Of a stretch of DNA of 64,000 nt, positions 32,816-45,318 are shown in pieces (within the stretch, counting starts at the first letter, position 1; the number at the start of each line of letters is the position of its first letter). Below the pieces are notes generated by a model, which was not told the DNA's origin, did no database searches, and saw nothing but the letters and a program-made list of their open reading frames with translations. Made by a program: the position numbers and the translations under genes. Location: positions 7,430,629 to 7,494,628 of the forward strand of contig KL647289.1 in NCBI GenBank assembly GCA_000727475.1, given 5' to 3'. Source of the stretch: Sarcocystis neurona. Its lineage: Eukaryota > Apicomplexa > Conoidasida > Eucoccidiorida > Sarcocystidae.

Positions 32816-35807
32816 GTGACTGGAATGTGTAATTCTGTGGCTTGCCTCCGTTTTCGTCCTACTCCCTCAGCCTCTCCGGACAAATGCGCACGTGCACGCG
32901 TGGCAGTGTAACGGCTGCACGTGAGTGCTACGTGTGTCGTGTTGTTCCTCTCTGCGCCTCCTGGCGTGCCGCTACCTTTCTTTTTCTCTCCCCTATCCGT
33001 ATGTGTGTGTGTATAAGCCGTCTCTATGCGTGTTTGTAGACATATACATGTGGTATAGGTATTTAGATCCATCTGTGTATACCGCGTATATGGGTGTGAT
33101 GTAGGTGTATAAATACATAAGCGTATACCCGGTATACACCAACGCATATTTATACTATATATATATATGTACGCATTGGTGGTAGGAGAAGAGAAGAAAA
33201 ATCAGGTTGACAGAGGTGACGGACACCAGCTGCGACAATTGTAACGCATGCAACCTCTGCAGCGCAGGGTGCTGCTGTAGTAGCCTTTCTGCTGATGGCT
33301 TGCAGCAGCACCAGCAGCAGAAGACGTGCCGGCGCGTGCACACGACAGCGGGAGGTGCAGGCACGTTTGGAGCACAGGGTGCAGCGGCAGCACTTTCCTG
33401 AAGAAGCAGCCAGCACTTCGCTGCTAAAAAGGAAGATCAGAACTAGTACTCGTTGAACCGACTGAGTCCACTGGCTGTATATCGAGGCACTTTGGGCTGC
33501 ATATCTATCGAATGCTGACTGTGAGACATATGCCATCTGAAAACATACCTATAACTATACTCTTCGTCTTTCATATATAAATTTATATATGTATGCATGC
33601 ATAGGTCTTCTCTCGACGAGCATACGTATATGGGTGCCCGTGTGAGTATGCACGTCCGTGTAGGCATGCGTGCGTGTATGGCCTGTGTGTGATATACGAC
33701 GCTTCTCAACGTCCTGACGCTTAGACAGCATACACGCTAGCAGCCACCGCAGCAGCGCAGCTCTCGCGGAGTCCTGAGTGTAGATTTCCTTGCTGCAGGG
33801 TCAGCAGGGTTGCTCCTGTCGACGCTGCCGTGATTGCCAGTGCTGCAGCTGCTTCGCGTTTTGCTGGTGCTGCTCCTAGTGGTGCTGCTGACGGTGGACG
33901 GTGCTGCTGCTGAGGTTGAGGCTGAAGCTGCAGCTGCTGGTACGCCTGCGGCACAGGGGAGCAACCAGGGAACACGTGTATATTTTACGCCTTTCTCACT
34001 GGGAGATGTGCGTGCAGCAGCAGCAGCAGCAGCAAAAGAAGCAGCTGCGGGAACAGCAGCAGAAGCAGGAGCAGGAAGCACAGCAGTCGCAGGTAAGACG
34101 GACGGAGCCTGACTGCCTCTGTGTGCAGCAGGGGCTGCTGCAGTCGCACGAACCGCAAGACGCCGGGCTCGCGGGCAACAGACCCAGCAGGGGCAGAAGA
34201 ATCGTAAAAGTGTTCTGATGATGAAAGAAAGAGACGCAGTACACTACACCAGGTGTACACTTGCAGAGTGGACTGACGGGGAAGCCTACTGAATGGAGGA
34301 GGCGCAGCAGTACCCGACACCCTCTTGCCGCACGAGCAGCAGGAGCAACAAAAACGCGGTGGCTGTCGCAGCAGACCGTCGTTCAGCTGTTGAGCAATTG
34401 TCTCCCCAAGCAGCCCAGGTATTGTTGAATTTATTTTGGTATCCTGCGTGTGTATGTGTACACATGTAAGTGCACCCATAGGGATCTCCTTGCGCACACA
34501 TGGGGGTTACGTACACGTAAACCTTTGCAAATATGGACAGCGGCCTGTTCGTCTATGGGTACACCTGCCTGTATGCGTTTTACAACAATTTTAGGCATAT
34601 GCATACCGCCACAGACCTTCAGGAATAACTGTGGAGAAGGGCCCTGTGTATCTACACGTGTGTGTAGACGTGTGAGAGTTCTAAAGCACGACCCCCGCAA
34701 CATGCGAGTTTTTGATCGACACATTTCCCCGAAGGAAAAAGTGCTGCAGCCGGTGCACAGCAATTTCTGCTGCGTTTGCATACGCCTGAAGCCGACAATC
34801 AACTAGGTGTATGTATGTATGTATATATGTATATACACGAAGAGCGTCTGCACCGTGCATCTATGTCCAAGTATTCGCCCTTTTTGTGGCAGGTCACAAT
34901 GTGACAGACAGAAGCGGCGCGCGCGTCTACACACACGTGTATAATACACGTGTTTCCACGTATCAATATCCGCACACATGCGTGTCGAGAAAGAGACGCA
35001 CAGACAAGTAGTGGTCGCAATCTACGGAAAGATCCGGCTGTACCTTCCAAAGATCCTCGAACGTGGCCCTACTCGTATACATATATGTATACTGTACTAA
35101 GCGTTGATATACACGCGTATAAACGTGTAAGTGTATAGCTCCTCTGCGTACACGTACACATTTATATATAGTATCTAAGTAGGTATACGCATGCGTGTAG
35201 ACGTGCATGCATCCAGAGGAGATACTAAGGAATACGCAAATCCGGCAATGACAGACGATCACAAAATCCCCTACAGCTTAGAAGGAACGTTATACATGCG
35301 TGCGTGTACACACATACACTGATGCAGAGATCAGGGCGCATTATGTGCCTACGCAAATACAGCTGTGCACAGGTGAGTAAAAATATCCATATATATATAT
35401 ATATATGTATGCATATATCTACAAGCGACGAAGCCCTTCACGCAGTGCCTCTGCTGTCGCAGCGCTGCCGCTCAGTAGGCCACCGTCAACGAACGTTTGC
35501 ACGCGCCTGCAGACTGCTCTGCAGTCGCAGATCTCTCTTTGACGCGCCCTTTAGGGAGACGCCTGCTGCTGCTAGTTTTTCGTCAGAGGCGGCTTTCTGC
35601 AGCTGTCACTGCTTCTCCTGCGTCCTCCGCAGCAGGCACGCTGACAAAATTCGATCTCGTAGTGCCCCGCGTGCTCGCACATGTATTAGTCGACTGCAGC
35701 TAACCTGCAGTTGTACTGTAGAAGCGCACACACATATACTAGTACAGACACATGCGTAGCTGTCCACACACCTACACATATATGTGTGTATATATATACG
35801 TGTATCC

Positions 35808-35840
<33 letters not shown>

Positions 35841-35890
35841 ATGAGAGAGACTAACAAATATGTATGAGTAAATATGAGCAGGAGAATACG
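32816..35890. other. Weakly coding stretch, several unassigned frames
   Basis: Short AT blocks at 33150-33175 and 35390-35420. 33834-34112 plus starts with a hydrophobic Leu/Val core (signal-like) then Ala-rich sequence; the overlapping plus frame gives a Gln/Lys coiled coil ending at donor TCGCAG|GTAAGA (34093). 34440-34270 minus reads INSTIPGLLGETIAQQLNDG after an acceptor ACACACGCAG. 34431-34802 is open on both strands. None is resolved. Confidence 0.3.
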
Positions 35891-35893
35891 CAC

Positions 35894-36115
35894 GTAATAT
35901 GCGTGTAGATGCCGCTGTAGTGCAGGCGCTGCGATATCACGTGCTTGGGACGTGGGTTCATAGAATGAGCGGATCAGCACTTTTGTGGCATAAAAAACTG
36001 CTTTGCATGCACGCATAACATATATATACATACACGTGCCTACACTAAGTGCATCTTCACGAAAAGCGGGGTAGAGTGCGTTCCACCTGTATGTCTGGGA
36101 GACGCATTCAGGCAC
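35894..36115 (-). CDS. Possible exon, unknown protein
   Basis: The minus frame reads PECVSQTYRWNALYPAFRED, an AT-derived segment, KAVFYATKVLIRSFYEPTSQ and RDIAAPALQRHLHAYY, then donor TATTAC|GTGCGT. Balanced composition supports coding. The AT-derived piece (around 36010-36030) suggests two exons separated by a short intron. No start or family identified. Confidence 0.3.
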
Positions 36116-36119
36116 ACAT

Positions 36120-37140
36120 GTGTATTACACCTATGTGTCTACGTAAACGTATATATCCATTAGTATATTACTATACACATATACGTTCACACATATATAT
36201 TCACTGTCTGTGCACCCAACCGCATTCGTAGATATACGCAGATTGATGTGTAAACCAAATTTTCTGAACTGTCTTTTTTGCGTGCTGCTCACGTACGTGT
36301 CCGTGCGACAATGTTTCTGAGGAAACCAGGAAAGCAGTAAAAAAAAAACCAGAAGTGAGACGAACGCACAGCAACATGTGCCCCAGTACACGCTGGTGCA
36401 TCCCCTCTCACTCGCCATTCCCTATAGGCATAGAAATATAATACAGGAGAGTGCATCCGTGACGGCATAGATTGCAACTAAGTAGTAGTGGTCTTGTCCG
36501 GTGGGTGCACCGCAACGTGCCGGCACAGCCAACGCACCTCCTGCCCTACGCTGCTGTCTTTGTCTTAACATTCAACCGTGTGGCTGTAGGTTTCTTTACA
36601 GACGCGGCCTCACGCGCTGCTGCGTTTTTCCGCTGCTGCGTTTTTTCGCTGCTGCGTTTTTCCGCTGCTTGACGTCTGCAGCTGTCTGTCTTACACTCTG
36701 GTGCAGCGTACGTGTCGTTAAAATATAGGTCCACCGAGACACGTGGTTGTAGGTGCGAACACATGCGTGGGCGTCCACACGTGGCGTATAAACGTGCGTT
36801 GATCTACACATGTATGTCAATCTTATTCTACGTATGTGTGATCAGAAAAAAGTATGAATGCGTCTCAGTTACACGCATGCAATTGCGTGTACAGACAGAA
36901 CTACGCAGATTGGAGGAGAAGAAAACGTGGAAACTCTCTGAGCGTTCAGAAGGTCGTCTCTGTGCTGCAGTACGGCGGCGAGGAGTGGCCGCGACTCCGA
37001 CAAGCGGCACCGTCCTCCCTCCCCAACCCACCCCACAGCAGCATCAGGAGCTGTTCACCCACGTCCCGGCGACGAATTCTTTTTGCAGCGGCTAGCCAGC
37101 TACACGCGACTATCAAGCCTAACGTGACGGTGGGGCAGCA
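36120..37140. other. No clear gene
   Basis: 36600-36670 holds three near copies of cgctgctgcgttttt. 36850-37095 plus is open in two frames (for example ELRRLEEKKTWKLSERSEGR), suggestive but without splice context. 37150-37300 minus reads Gln/Ala to a TGA near 37150 and might be a terminal exon. Confidence 0.3.
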
Positions 37141-37439
37141 AACGCACCCTCAGAGCCGCTGCAGCGCTGCCTGCTGCTGCAGCTCTGGGCACTGCTGCAT
37201 AACTCGCATCGGCTTCTGCTTCCTGCTGCTCGCGGCTGCAGCGGGCTGCTGCGGCGTTGCACGTCGAGCAGCACGGCAGCCCCTCGCGGCAGCGGCGCAC
37301 CAAACAGACGCATGCACGGCAACGCCAGTGTAGCCTCTTCTTCCTTCACACAAATGGCGCTGGTTCATACATATAGTGGATCGTAAAGGCAGGCTTATGA
37401 AAGGTAAGTGTGTCCGCCAGTTCAACACTCGCATTAATA

Positions 37440-37740
37440 CATATATACATACACACATATATATATGTATATAGTGGTACATGTATATTCCGCTCAAATA
37501 TATATATATATATATACACATATGTGTATATGAGGAGACATACGGGGGTGTGATAAGAAATACATCTAGGCATACACGCACGCATACGTGTATCCATATA
37601 AATTGACACACGTATGTTGTGGTCGTACACATATGTATATGGATACAAATGCAACGCTTCCCATACACATATGTATGTATTTTTATCCATGTGGGTTCTG
37701 CTCAAATACATATATATATATACATATATGTATATATATG
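37440..37740. repeat. AT microsatellite block
   Basis: (TA)n/TACA with two copies of a ttc(c/t)gctcaaatacatatatat word near 37490 and 37690. No coding signal. Confidence 0.75.
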
Positions 37741-37778
37741 GGTAGGCGTGCAGGCCAGCACGGATAAATTCTGTACAC

Positions 37779-37912
37779 GTGCAGGGGGCCCGCACCGACG
37801 CCAACGCACTGGACGGTTTCTCTGCAGCAAGAGGAGTAGCAGCGTGAAAAAGCAACTGCTCCTTCGCACGTTGTCGGTCCGAGAATATGGTCAGCAGAGA
37901 GCGGTAACGCGT
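37779..37912 (-). CDS. Possible exon, unknown protein
   Basis: Acceptor CATACCAGCGTCAG and donor CTGCAC|GTGTAC enclose TRYRSLLTIFSDRQRAKEQL, LFHAATPLAAEKPSSALASV and RAP. It is protein-like on minus while plus has stops. The frame continues upstream into Ser/Gln-rich sequence. A different plus frame starting at ATG 37924 (SESKLQTLKKRLLLCFRAVL) runs to 38361 and competes for the neighbouring bases. Confidence 0.3.
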
Positions 37913-38814
37913 CTGACGCTGGTATGGCTGCTGCTTCTGAGAGCAAGCTGCAGACGTTGAAAAAAAGGCTGCTTCTCTGCTTCCGCGCAGTCTTGCAGGG
38001 CAGCAGCAGCAGCAGCAAAGCACACGTATCCGTCGGGTCGTCGTCTTTTGACGCTGCTGCTGCTGTCGCGGCAGCCCCCCACTACCACTACAGCAGCCAC
38101 CGCCTGCTGCTGCGCTGTGACGAGCAGCCGCTGCACCTGGCAACAACCAACCTTCCTCCGTTTCAAAAGAGAACTTTTATCTGCTACTTCCCCGCGGCAG
38201 TGGCTGCGTGTCGCTGCCTTCTCTCCTTTGCCGTCCGTGCGAATACTGACCGCCCCCTCCAGAGTTACTCTCCCACACGCTGCTGCAGCACCAGCAGTCA
38301 CACACTGTTTCTCTTCAGAAGGAGAATTTCCGCTGCTCCCCGCCACCTGCTGCTGCTGTAGTGGCTCGTGCACACCCGGAGCTAGCTGCTACGCTTTTTG
38401 GCAGCTGCTGCGGCAGTCGGTGCTCCGGCTGGTGTATTTGCTCCAGCAGTTGACGTCCCCCACCGGCTCTGCGACCGGAGCGACTGCCCCAGCTACTGCT
38501 GCTGCTGCAACGATCTGTGCGGTTGCTGCTGCTGCGATGTGTGCGACTACTGCTGCAGCGATGAGTGCCACTGCTGCTGCAGTACACGCTGCTGCTCCTG
38601 GGGACGTCGTGCTGCTCCTGCAGCCGCTTAGACTTGACGGCGGTACGTATTTTTAACAGGAGAGCCGTTGACTACTACAGCTGCTGCTGCATGCGGCAGA
38701 AGCATGAGGTCTCCTGTTGTGGAATGTGTCGTCGCGGCTGCCGCTGTTGCACGCGCTGGGTTGCTCAGGGAATGACCTGCTGCTGCTGCCTCTGCAGGAT
38801 TGCTCTTGCTCTTT

Positions 38815-39366
38815 CTACGGTGCTGCCGCAGCTGAGCGCATGCTGCTGCTCCGCCTACCAGACACCGCGCCGTTCGTAGAGGGAGCACCAGAGTAAACTA
38901 CGGTTGCAGCGGTGTCGGCAGCAGGCGTGGGAAATGCTGCAACAGCAGCAGCAGGAGCGTCAGCCGCTGCAGTAGCACGACCTACCCCAGCAGCAGAAGC
39001 AGCAGAAGCATGCGCCCTGTCTTTGCTGCGCTGCCTGCGGGCTGCAGTCAGTTTTCTTGAAGCAGCCTCGCGTGGGGACGACGCACCCGGGGAGGGGGGG
39101 CCCTGCCCCGTAGCTCTCGACTTCTTACGCCTTCGGTGAGAGACTGACGAAGCTTCCTTCTTCCTGCTGCTGTTGCCCTCGTACGCATTGCTGCTGCTGC
39201 TGCTTCGAAAACTGCTGGCCCCTACGGCTGCTGTTGGGTGTTGCTCCAACGCCGAGTCCTCTGCCACGTCCTCCTCCTGCGGGAGAAGCGTCGTCCACGC
39301 CGCTGCGAGCGACTCGAAGTCTGCCAGCAGCAGCTGCAGCGCTGCTCCCACGTCGTACAAAGATGA
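38815..39366 (-). CDS. Candidate terminal exon, unknown protein
   Basis: Acceptor GTATATTCTGCTGCAG, then SSLYDVGAALQLLLADFESL, AAAWTTLLPQEEDVAEDSAL, followed by Ser/Arg/Lys-rich and Ala-rich tail, stopping at TAG 38815-38817. The first 45 residues are a convincing amphipathic, acidic segment; the tail is low complexity with a possible nuclear-type basic cluster (RRRKKSRA). Another frame from the same acceptor is open to 39125 but is Gly/Arg-rich. Likely the 3' end of the minus-strand locus that includes exons further right. Confidence 0.4.
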   Translation of the reverse strand, partial: SSLYDVGAALQLLLADFESLAAAWTTLLPQEEDVAEDSALEQHPTAAVGASSFRSSSSSNAYEGNSSRKKEASSVSHRRRKKSRATGQGPPSPGASSPREAASRKLTAARRQRSKDRAHASAASAAGVGRATAAADAPAAAVAAFPTPAADTAATVVYSGAPSTNGAVSGRRSSSMRSAAAAP

Positions 39367-40190
39367 CTGCAGCAGAATATACTCTTGACCTGCTCAGTAG
39401 CACGCACAGTCCCAGCAACGCCAGCAAACGCAGCAACGCTACAGAGAGAGCAGCAGCAGCACGGCTGGAACAGCAAACGCAGCAGCAGCAGCACACGCAT
39501 TCTCCTCCGCAGCTGCGTCAGCTCCACGTGCAGCACTAGCACAGGAAGACGCAGCAATAGCAGCAACAAACGCGGACGCAGCAACAGCAGCAACAGACAC
39601 GGACGCAGCAACAGCACCTGATACAGAAACAGCAGCAAACTTGGGAACAGTCACACAGGCAGCAACGGCCGCAACGGAAGAAAGACCTGTTTTCGTGACT
39701 GCAGAGGAGGTGCGCGCAGAGCACAGCAGCTGCACCTACAGCAGCAACGGTGCTACGAGCAGCGGACAAAAAGCGGTGGCAGCAGCAAACGCGGCAGCAG
39801 CAGGAGATGCAGCAATGGAGGAGACGCATCCGGAGAAGGAGAAGCAGCAGGAGGAGAAGCAGGAGGATGAGAAGCAGCAGGAGAAGCAGTAGCGCAGGCG
39901 CAACGATAACAAGCAACAAGAGAAGCGGCAGCAGCCGCAGGAGCAACAGCAGTGGCAAACGCATCTCTGGCCGATCCACATTGAACAAAACAGCCACCTA
40001 AAGGCAGGCGCAATATCGTCCAGAATCAGAGAGAGGCAACACCAGTAGCAGCAGCAGTCGCAACTAGCCGTGACACGTCCCCAGGACACAGGTGCACACG
40101 TGCACACACAGAGAAGGCCACCTGCGTGCAGTTCTGTATATATACATATGTCGACGTCCGAATATGTCCGCGTAGTTGGGACACAGGCAC

Positions 40191-40221
<31 letters not shown>

Positions 40222-40960
40222 AATATCTAATAACACAAATATACATACACATATATAAATATATGTGCGCTCGTGCGGGTTCGTGAAAAAGATACAGAAG
40301 AGATGTGGAAAGAAACAGTCTGAGTTAGACACACGGCGCACGCAGCAGCAGCAGCACCTGGAGCAGCAGCAGCAGCACCCGGAGCAGCAAGAGTGAGAGC
40401 ACCCCCCCGGAGGAGCAGCAGCAGCAGCATCCCGATGAGCAGCAGCAGCAGCAGCACCCCCATGAGCAGCAACAGCAGCACCCGGACGGACAGCAGCAGC
40501 AGCAGCGTGCCAAAGCAGCAGCAGTTTGCTCGGAGCGGCCCAGCAGCCGCAGCGCAAGCAGCGACAGCGGGTAGCAGCAGCATGTTTGCAGCAGCAGCTG
40601 GGTGTGAGACAAAACCGACTTGAAGAACAGAGCAGAGGAGAGGCTGCCTGTTCGCCAATGGCCTGTCCGGCGGCAGCAGCGGCAGCGAAGCACAAGTCCA
40701 GCAGGAGAACGGGGCAGCAGCGGTCAGATGCAGGAACAAGTGGCAATCCGAGAAGAAATTCGCCAATTACGTGTCTCACTGCGCATGCACTGCACACATC
40801 TACCACGCCCATGTACATGTCTGCAGACGCGCGTGGAGGGGAGGCGCAGCAGCAGCCGGAGGAGGACACCAGGAGGAGCCCGAAGGGAAGGAAAGGCAGC
40901 CCACACACATTCGTAGTGAGAGACGGAGACGCAGAGACAGCGGCTTGTGCTTCTGCTGAC
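39360..40960. other. CAG-rich plus-strand stretch, coding unresolved
   Basis: 39390-40050 and 40320-40900 are CAG-rich on plus. Open plus frames include 40526-40960 with QNRLEEQSRGEAACSPMACP and 40620-40916 with QMQEQVAIREEIRQLRVSLR, either of which could be an exon. 39540-39625 has a 27-base near-repeat (gacgcagcaatagcagcaacaaacgcg). 40140-40270 is (TA)n. Confidence 0.3.
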
Positions 40961-40979
40961 CTCGAGAGTCGTGCGGACA

Positions 40980-41088
40980 TACGTGTACAAACATATACAC
41001 GTACACGCGAATATATACGAGGAAACAAGTACGCATACACATCTACATATATATACAGTGGGAACTGCCTCTCGAACAGAAGCGTGAC

Positions 41089-41119
<31 letters not shown>

Positions 41120-41370
41120 CAAGCTTGTGCATATATATATATATATAGTGGGGTGTGCCTCTTGAAGAGAGGCGTGATAGATATATATATATATATACAC
41201 ACATATACGTATATATATATACAGACATGTACACATATATATATATGTATATGTACACGTATACATAGATATCTACATGTATGCACTTTTACATATATAT
41301 ATATATATATTGGAGAGTGCCTGTCGAGGAGAAGCGCGACATATATATATATATATATATTTGCACTGGG
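40980..41370. repeat. AT microsatellite interleaved with four copies of a 30-base word
   Basis: Copies of g(t/a)g(a/t)(a/g)ctgcctctcgaacagaagcgtgac flank (TA)n runs near 41050-41085, 41145-41180 and 41310-41340, with a weaker fourth near 41368-41396. Copies are diverged. No coding role seen. Confidence 0.7.
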
Positions 41371-41569
41371 TAACCGCTTCGATTGAGAAGCCTGAGTCGC
41401 ACCTCTTGCTTCGTCACACAGCTACACACGACACACACATTGATGTATACGGTCGTCTCTCTGTCTGTCTCTCCCTTTATATATGATGTCACACGCATAT
41501 GTATACGTTTGTACAAATACGTCCTCAGGAAGAAGAGCAGCATATACGGAGGAAGAGCAAGCTACATAC

Positions 41570-41960
41570 CGAAGAGGCGGGTGGCTCTGTCTAAGGCTGC
41601 GCTGCATTCGGAGAGGTGGAGAGGAGGGACGCTGCTGCCGGCAAAGAGCTGCACCCCCAGCGACGCAGGCGGTGGCTGCAGGAAACAACGGCCAGTGCCT
41701 TGTACAGCAGCAGGGCCTGGGGCGGGACGGGCTGCCCGTGGCTGCTGCTGCTGCTTGGCTGCCACATCTTCCTCCTCCTTCTTCCTCGTCTTCTCCACTT
41801 CCTCCTCTGCCTCCTCCTCCTCATCCTGCGGAGCAGACTCCCGCAGCTGCTGCGCTGCTGCTGCTGCGGCCGACACGTCCGAGAGGAAGTCGCAGATATC
41901 ATCTGCTGCTGCTGCAGGTAGAGGCAGTGCCCGTAGTTTCGTTATCGCGTACGCCAGGCC
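41570..41960 (-). CDS. Candidate internal exon with an acidic/basic charged run
   Basis: Acceptor GCCGCCGTGTTCGCAG and donor CTTCG|GTATGT. Peptide: GLAYAITKLRALPLPAAAAD, DICDFLSDVSA, Ala/Gln, then PQDEEEEAEEEVEKTRKKEE, Gln, and a Cys/Leu end ECSAALDRATRLF. Enters at phase 0 and leaves at phase 1. The opposite strand gives Pro/Ser strings, less protein-like. No recognised family; helical start suggests a scaffold or adaptor-like protein. Confidence 0.45.
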
Positions 41961-41999
41961 CTGCGAACACGGCGGCGTCACCTCCACGCCAACATAAAT

Positions 42000-43280
42000 T
42001 TATACACATATGTAGAGGGAGAGAAAGCGAACGGGAAGGTCACCAAGATATACATATATACATATATATGTACGTATAGAGGTAGAGAGCTAACAGAGAG
42101 GACACCAACGTATTTACCGCTACAGGACACTTCCCTTTCGGCCAAAACCTACCTCTATACATATGTTTTCAGAGACATATGGATGGGCGGAACCGCAAAT
42201 ATTCGCACGCATGTATATCCGCATGTTATCACGCAGAAGTAAATACGCACATATATATATATATGTACGTCAGTTTGCGGTAAGACACACACACGAACCC
42301 ACACGCATATACACGGCGCACATGTGTATACATATATATCATAGCCACGTGTAAGACGACGTACAGATATACACACCCGTGTGTGTCTGTCTGCGTGCAC
42401 GTCAACAAGTATACCTACATATATACATATATATATGTAATACATATATGTTACATATATCGAGAGAGTGCGACCACCACCTGCATTCTTGTTACATATG
42501 AAAAGTCAACAGGCAGAGCCGTAGAGAGCGGACAGAAGATGGCAGCACAAATGGAGAAAAGGGGCAAAGACAGATCGAAGATACCTCGGCACTCGGGTGA
42601 GTCACACGTATGAGGAGGGGGAGTGATATGAGCGAAGCAACACGTGTGTGGCCGTATACGCATGCACGTGGACCTCCATAGATACACGTGTATATACATC
42701 TACATATGCGTCTCTGTTTCTGTGTATTTGTGTGTGTATATATAGAGAGGTCGACTTGTTCATAGAAACTACATGGTGTGTCTATCACTACTTGCCATAC
42801 ACACACACACACATATTGCACGTAGGGCACACCTATATTTGTATATACATATGAGAGAGACCTGGACGACATATGTGTGCGTCTTCCTGCGTGCGTATAC
42901 ATACATATATATATATACGTATATATACGTGTATATTCACACAGACTCTCTACTGTGTCTATCACTACTTAAGACACTTACACTTATTTCACGTGGTGTA
43001 TATATATGTGTATATGTCTTTGTGTGGGTATATGTATATATACACGTGCACGTTCATATGGGCTTTCTGTTGTGTCTATCACTACATGATATACACACAC
43101 CTGTTATATACATATATATATCAGGGGAGTACATATATGTGTATGTGTATACATGTATGTGGATATGTGCGTCTTTGTGTGTGTGTATGTATATACATGT
43201 GCCTATTAACGTAGACTCCTCGCTACTATGTCTATCAATAGTTTATATGCATACGCACATAGACCTCTTCGAGGCCAATA
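42000..43280. repeat. AT microsatellite with four diverged copies of tgtgtctatcactac
   Basis: The word occurs near 42777, 42954, 43071 and (degenerate) 43225, each followed by an AT microsatellite, so the block looks like an old tandem array with units of about 117-177 bases. 42485-42596 on plus reads VTYEKSTGRAVESGQKMAAQ and ends at a consensus donor CTCGG|GTGAGT; it may be a small exon. Confidence 0.6.
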
Positions 43281-43363
43281 TTTATATGTTTCTCAGGTTG
43301 GATAGAGGCCGTCGAGTTGTTTGTCCTGTGAGCAGAGATGGGCATGAGGGGAGAGTAACTTGC

Positions 43364-43771
43364 CTTGCTTGAACTTGGGGCTCTGAGAAGAAGACGCAGC
43401 GCAGGGAGGCGCAGAAGCCCAGTCTCCGCAGCAGCAGCAGCAGGGGCCAGAGGTGCTGCAGCTCCACCAGCTGCTGACGCCAAGGAAGTCGAAGACCGCG
43501 CCAGCAGCTGACGCGTTCCTGCTGCTGCTGCAGCTGCCTCTGCTGCTGCTCCCCCCTCGCATGCAGACGGCGCCGTGTGCAGCGCGGCCGCCCCAGCAGC
43601 AAGTGCCGGCAGCAGGCGGTGCACCTCTCGCAGCGGCGTTGACAGCCGCAGCTCCCCAGGCGTCAGAGAAAGTAAATAACGCATGGCTTCGAGAGAGTAC
43701 TTCTGGTTTTCCACGAGGACGCAGAAGCAGCGCAGTACTTTCTCAACTAACGGACAAGGAAAGATATTGAG
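43364..43771 (-). CDS. Candidate internal exon, helical-repeat-like protein
   Basis: Acceptor TGTGGTGGGGTGCAG, phase 0. Peptide: LNIFPCPLVEKVLRCFCVLV, ENQKYSLEAMRYLLSLTPGE, LRLSTPLREVHRLLPALAAG, then Ala/Ser-rich sequence. The first 65 residues look like two or three packed helices with conserved-looking Cys. The end is uncertain: a GC-type donor AGCAAG|GCAAGT at 43358-43363, or earlier GT sites such as GAGAG|GTGCAC. A related peptide occurs 460 bases upstream. Family not recognised. Confidence 0.45.
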
Positions 43772-43814
43772 CTGCACCCCACCACACACACACAACACAC
43801 ACCCACACTCTCAA

Positions 43815-44130
43815 CCGGACGTACGTATCCATATATATATATATATATGCAGCAAGAGAAATATATACATATGTATATATATATATATGCGTACATATGA
43901 TCTGTACATGTGGAAGGGAAGAGAGAAGCAATTAAAGATATATAGACATATATATATATCACCAGCGTAAATATATACGTATACAACGAGCGCGAGAGAG
44001 ACGTACAATATGTGTATATGTTACGAAACAGAGGAATATACATATACATACAGATCTCGCGAGCAAACATATACATACGTATATATATCGAGAGAGAGAG
44101 GCACACATATACAAATAAATATAAATGAAT
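43815..44130. repeat. AT microsatellite
   Basis: (TA)n/TACA with gcgagagaga words, between the two exons that share an LRCFCVLV motif. Confidence 0.75.
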
Positions 44131-44187
44131 ATTTACGTGTAAGTGGCTGCCGCGTCGGACACGGGAGCGATAGTCAAAGTTCCTCAC

Positions 44188-44235
44188 CAGCACGCAAAAG
44201 CATCGCAGCCGCACTCCTTCCGGTAGACACACATG
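44188..44235 (-). CDS. Possible short exon or decayed duplicate sharing LRCFCVL
   Basis: Reads EGVRLRCFCVL and ends at donor GTGCTG|GTGAGG (phase 0). Past the donor the same frame would continue VRNFDYRS, which parallels VENQKYS in the 43364-43771 exon. Either an exon spliced to 43771 (phase 0, compatible) or the remnant of a duplicated exon. Confidence 0.3.
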
Positions 44236-44254
44236 TATATACATGAATACGCTC

Positions 44255-44550
44255 CTCCCATCTGTCTTTCTCTCCGTAGCAGCACTGCTTACAGTAGATA
44301 TATGCTCTTCCGGTAAGCAGCTATACATATTTATACGTGGATACCTTCCCGTCTTTCTTCCTCTATGTAGCGGCACTACTTCCAGCAGATGTATATATCC
44401 ATTTATAAATATACATACATATATATATATAAGCTCTTCTCTCCATCTTTCTCTCTATGCAGCGGCACTGCTTGTAGTAGATCTCCGTACGTGTATGTGT
44501 ATGAACTCTCTTGTCTGTCTTCTTCTACATATAGACATATACTATAAACG
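44255..44550. repeat. Three diverged tandem units of about 90 bases
   Basis: Units share tctttctctctatgcagcggcactgcttgtagtagat-like sequence near 44265, 44355 and 44448. Each carries a pyrimidine run followed by CAG/TAG, resembling splice acceptors on plus, but no open exon follows. Confidence 0.6.
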
Positions 44551-44850
44551 CGCCTGCCTTCCATATCCCACCTACATATATAAGGAGAAGGTAGCGGCTA
44601 GCCGTGGCGGGCAAAGACAAGAGTACACGTGTTGGCCATCTACGCAGGCACACGCACCTACTACGGAGACCCATGCAGAAGGTCACATGCAGGTCTTCAC
44701 AGCATACGCAGGGAGATATGCATAGGCACATACGGGCAGATATGTACTCCTTTCTCTCTCTTTTCTTCGCATACGACGGACGAAAATGGCCTGCGCGTAT
44801 ATAAATGTGGAAAGCAGAAAAAACGTGCACACGGCCGTCTACCAACTCAC

Positions 44851-44959
44851 GTAGCCACCTCCTTCTGCTCCTGCAGCAGCAGGCTCCACAAACAGCGGCA
44901 GCGACCCGCAGCAGGCACCACCTCGGCGCCTTCCCAACTCCCAGCATATGTGTATGTAC
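44851..44959 (-). CDS. Candidate short internal exon
   Basis: Acceptor (TA)n-TGTTCAG and consensus donor GGCTAC|GTGAGT enclose 109 bases. All three frames are open: one gives CRCLWSLLLQEQKEVAT at its end, another ICWELGRRRGGACCGSLPLF. The frame is not fixed. It sits between the CID-like exons and the 43.8-kb exon on the same strand. Confidence 0.35.
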
Positions 44960-45318
44960 CTGAACATATATATATATATATATATATAAATGTGTGTGGA
45001 AGTTCCTTTCTCATGGTATGTGTGTATGTGTACGTATACGCATAATAACACACATATGTGTAGATGTCCCTTTCTTACGGTATGGACGTATGCACGTGTA
45101 TGTATACGTATAACACAGATATTCATATATATAGTGTGGATGTCCCTTTCTCAGGGTATGTATATTTATGTATTCGCATCGTAGATATATTATATATATA
45201 ACATAAGTATGTGTGGATTGCACGTGTACAGATGCGCACTATATATTCAATGAATTCGTTTGGGTCTCTCTGTCTCTGTGTCCCTGTGTCTCTGTCTCTA
45301 CGGCGCCGCTGCTGTTTC

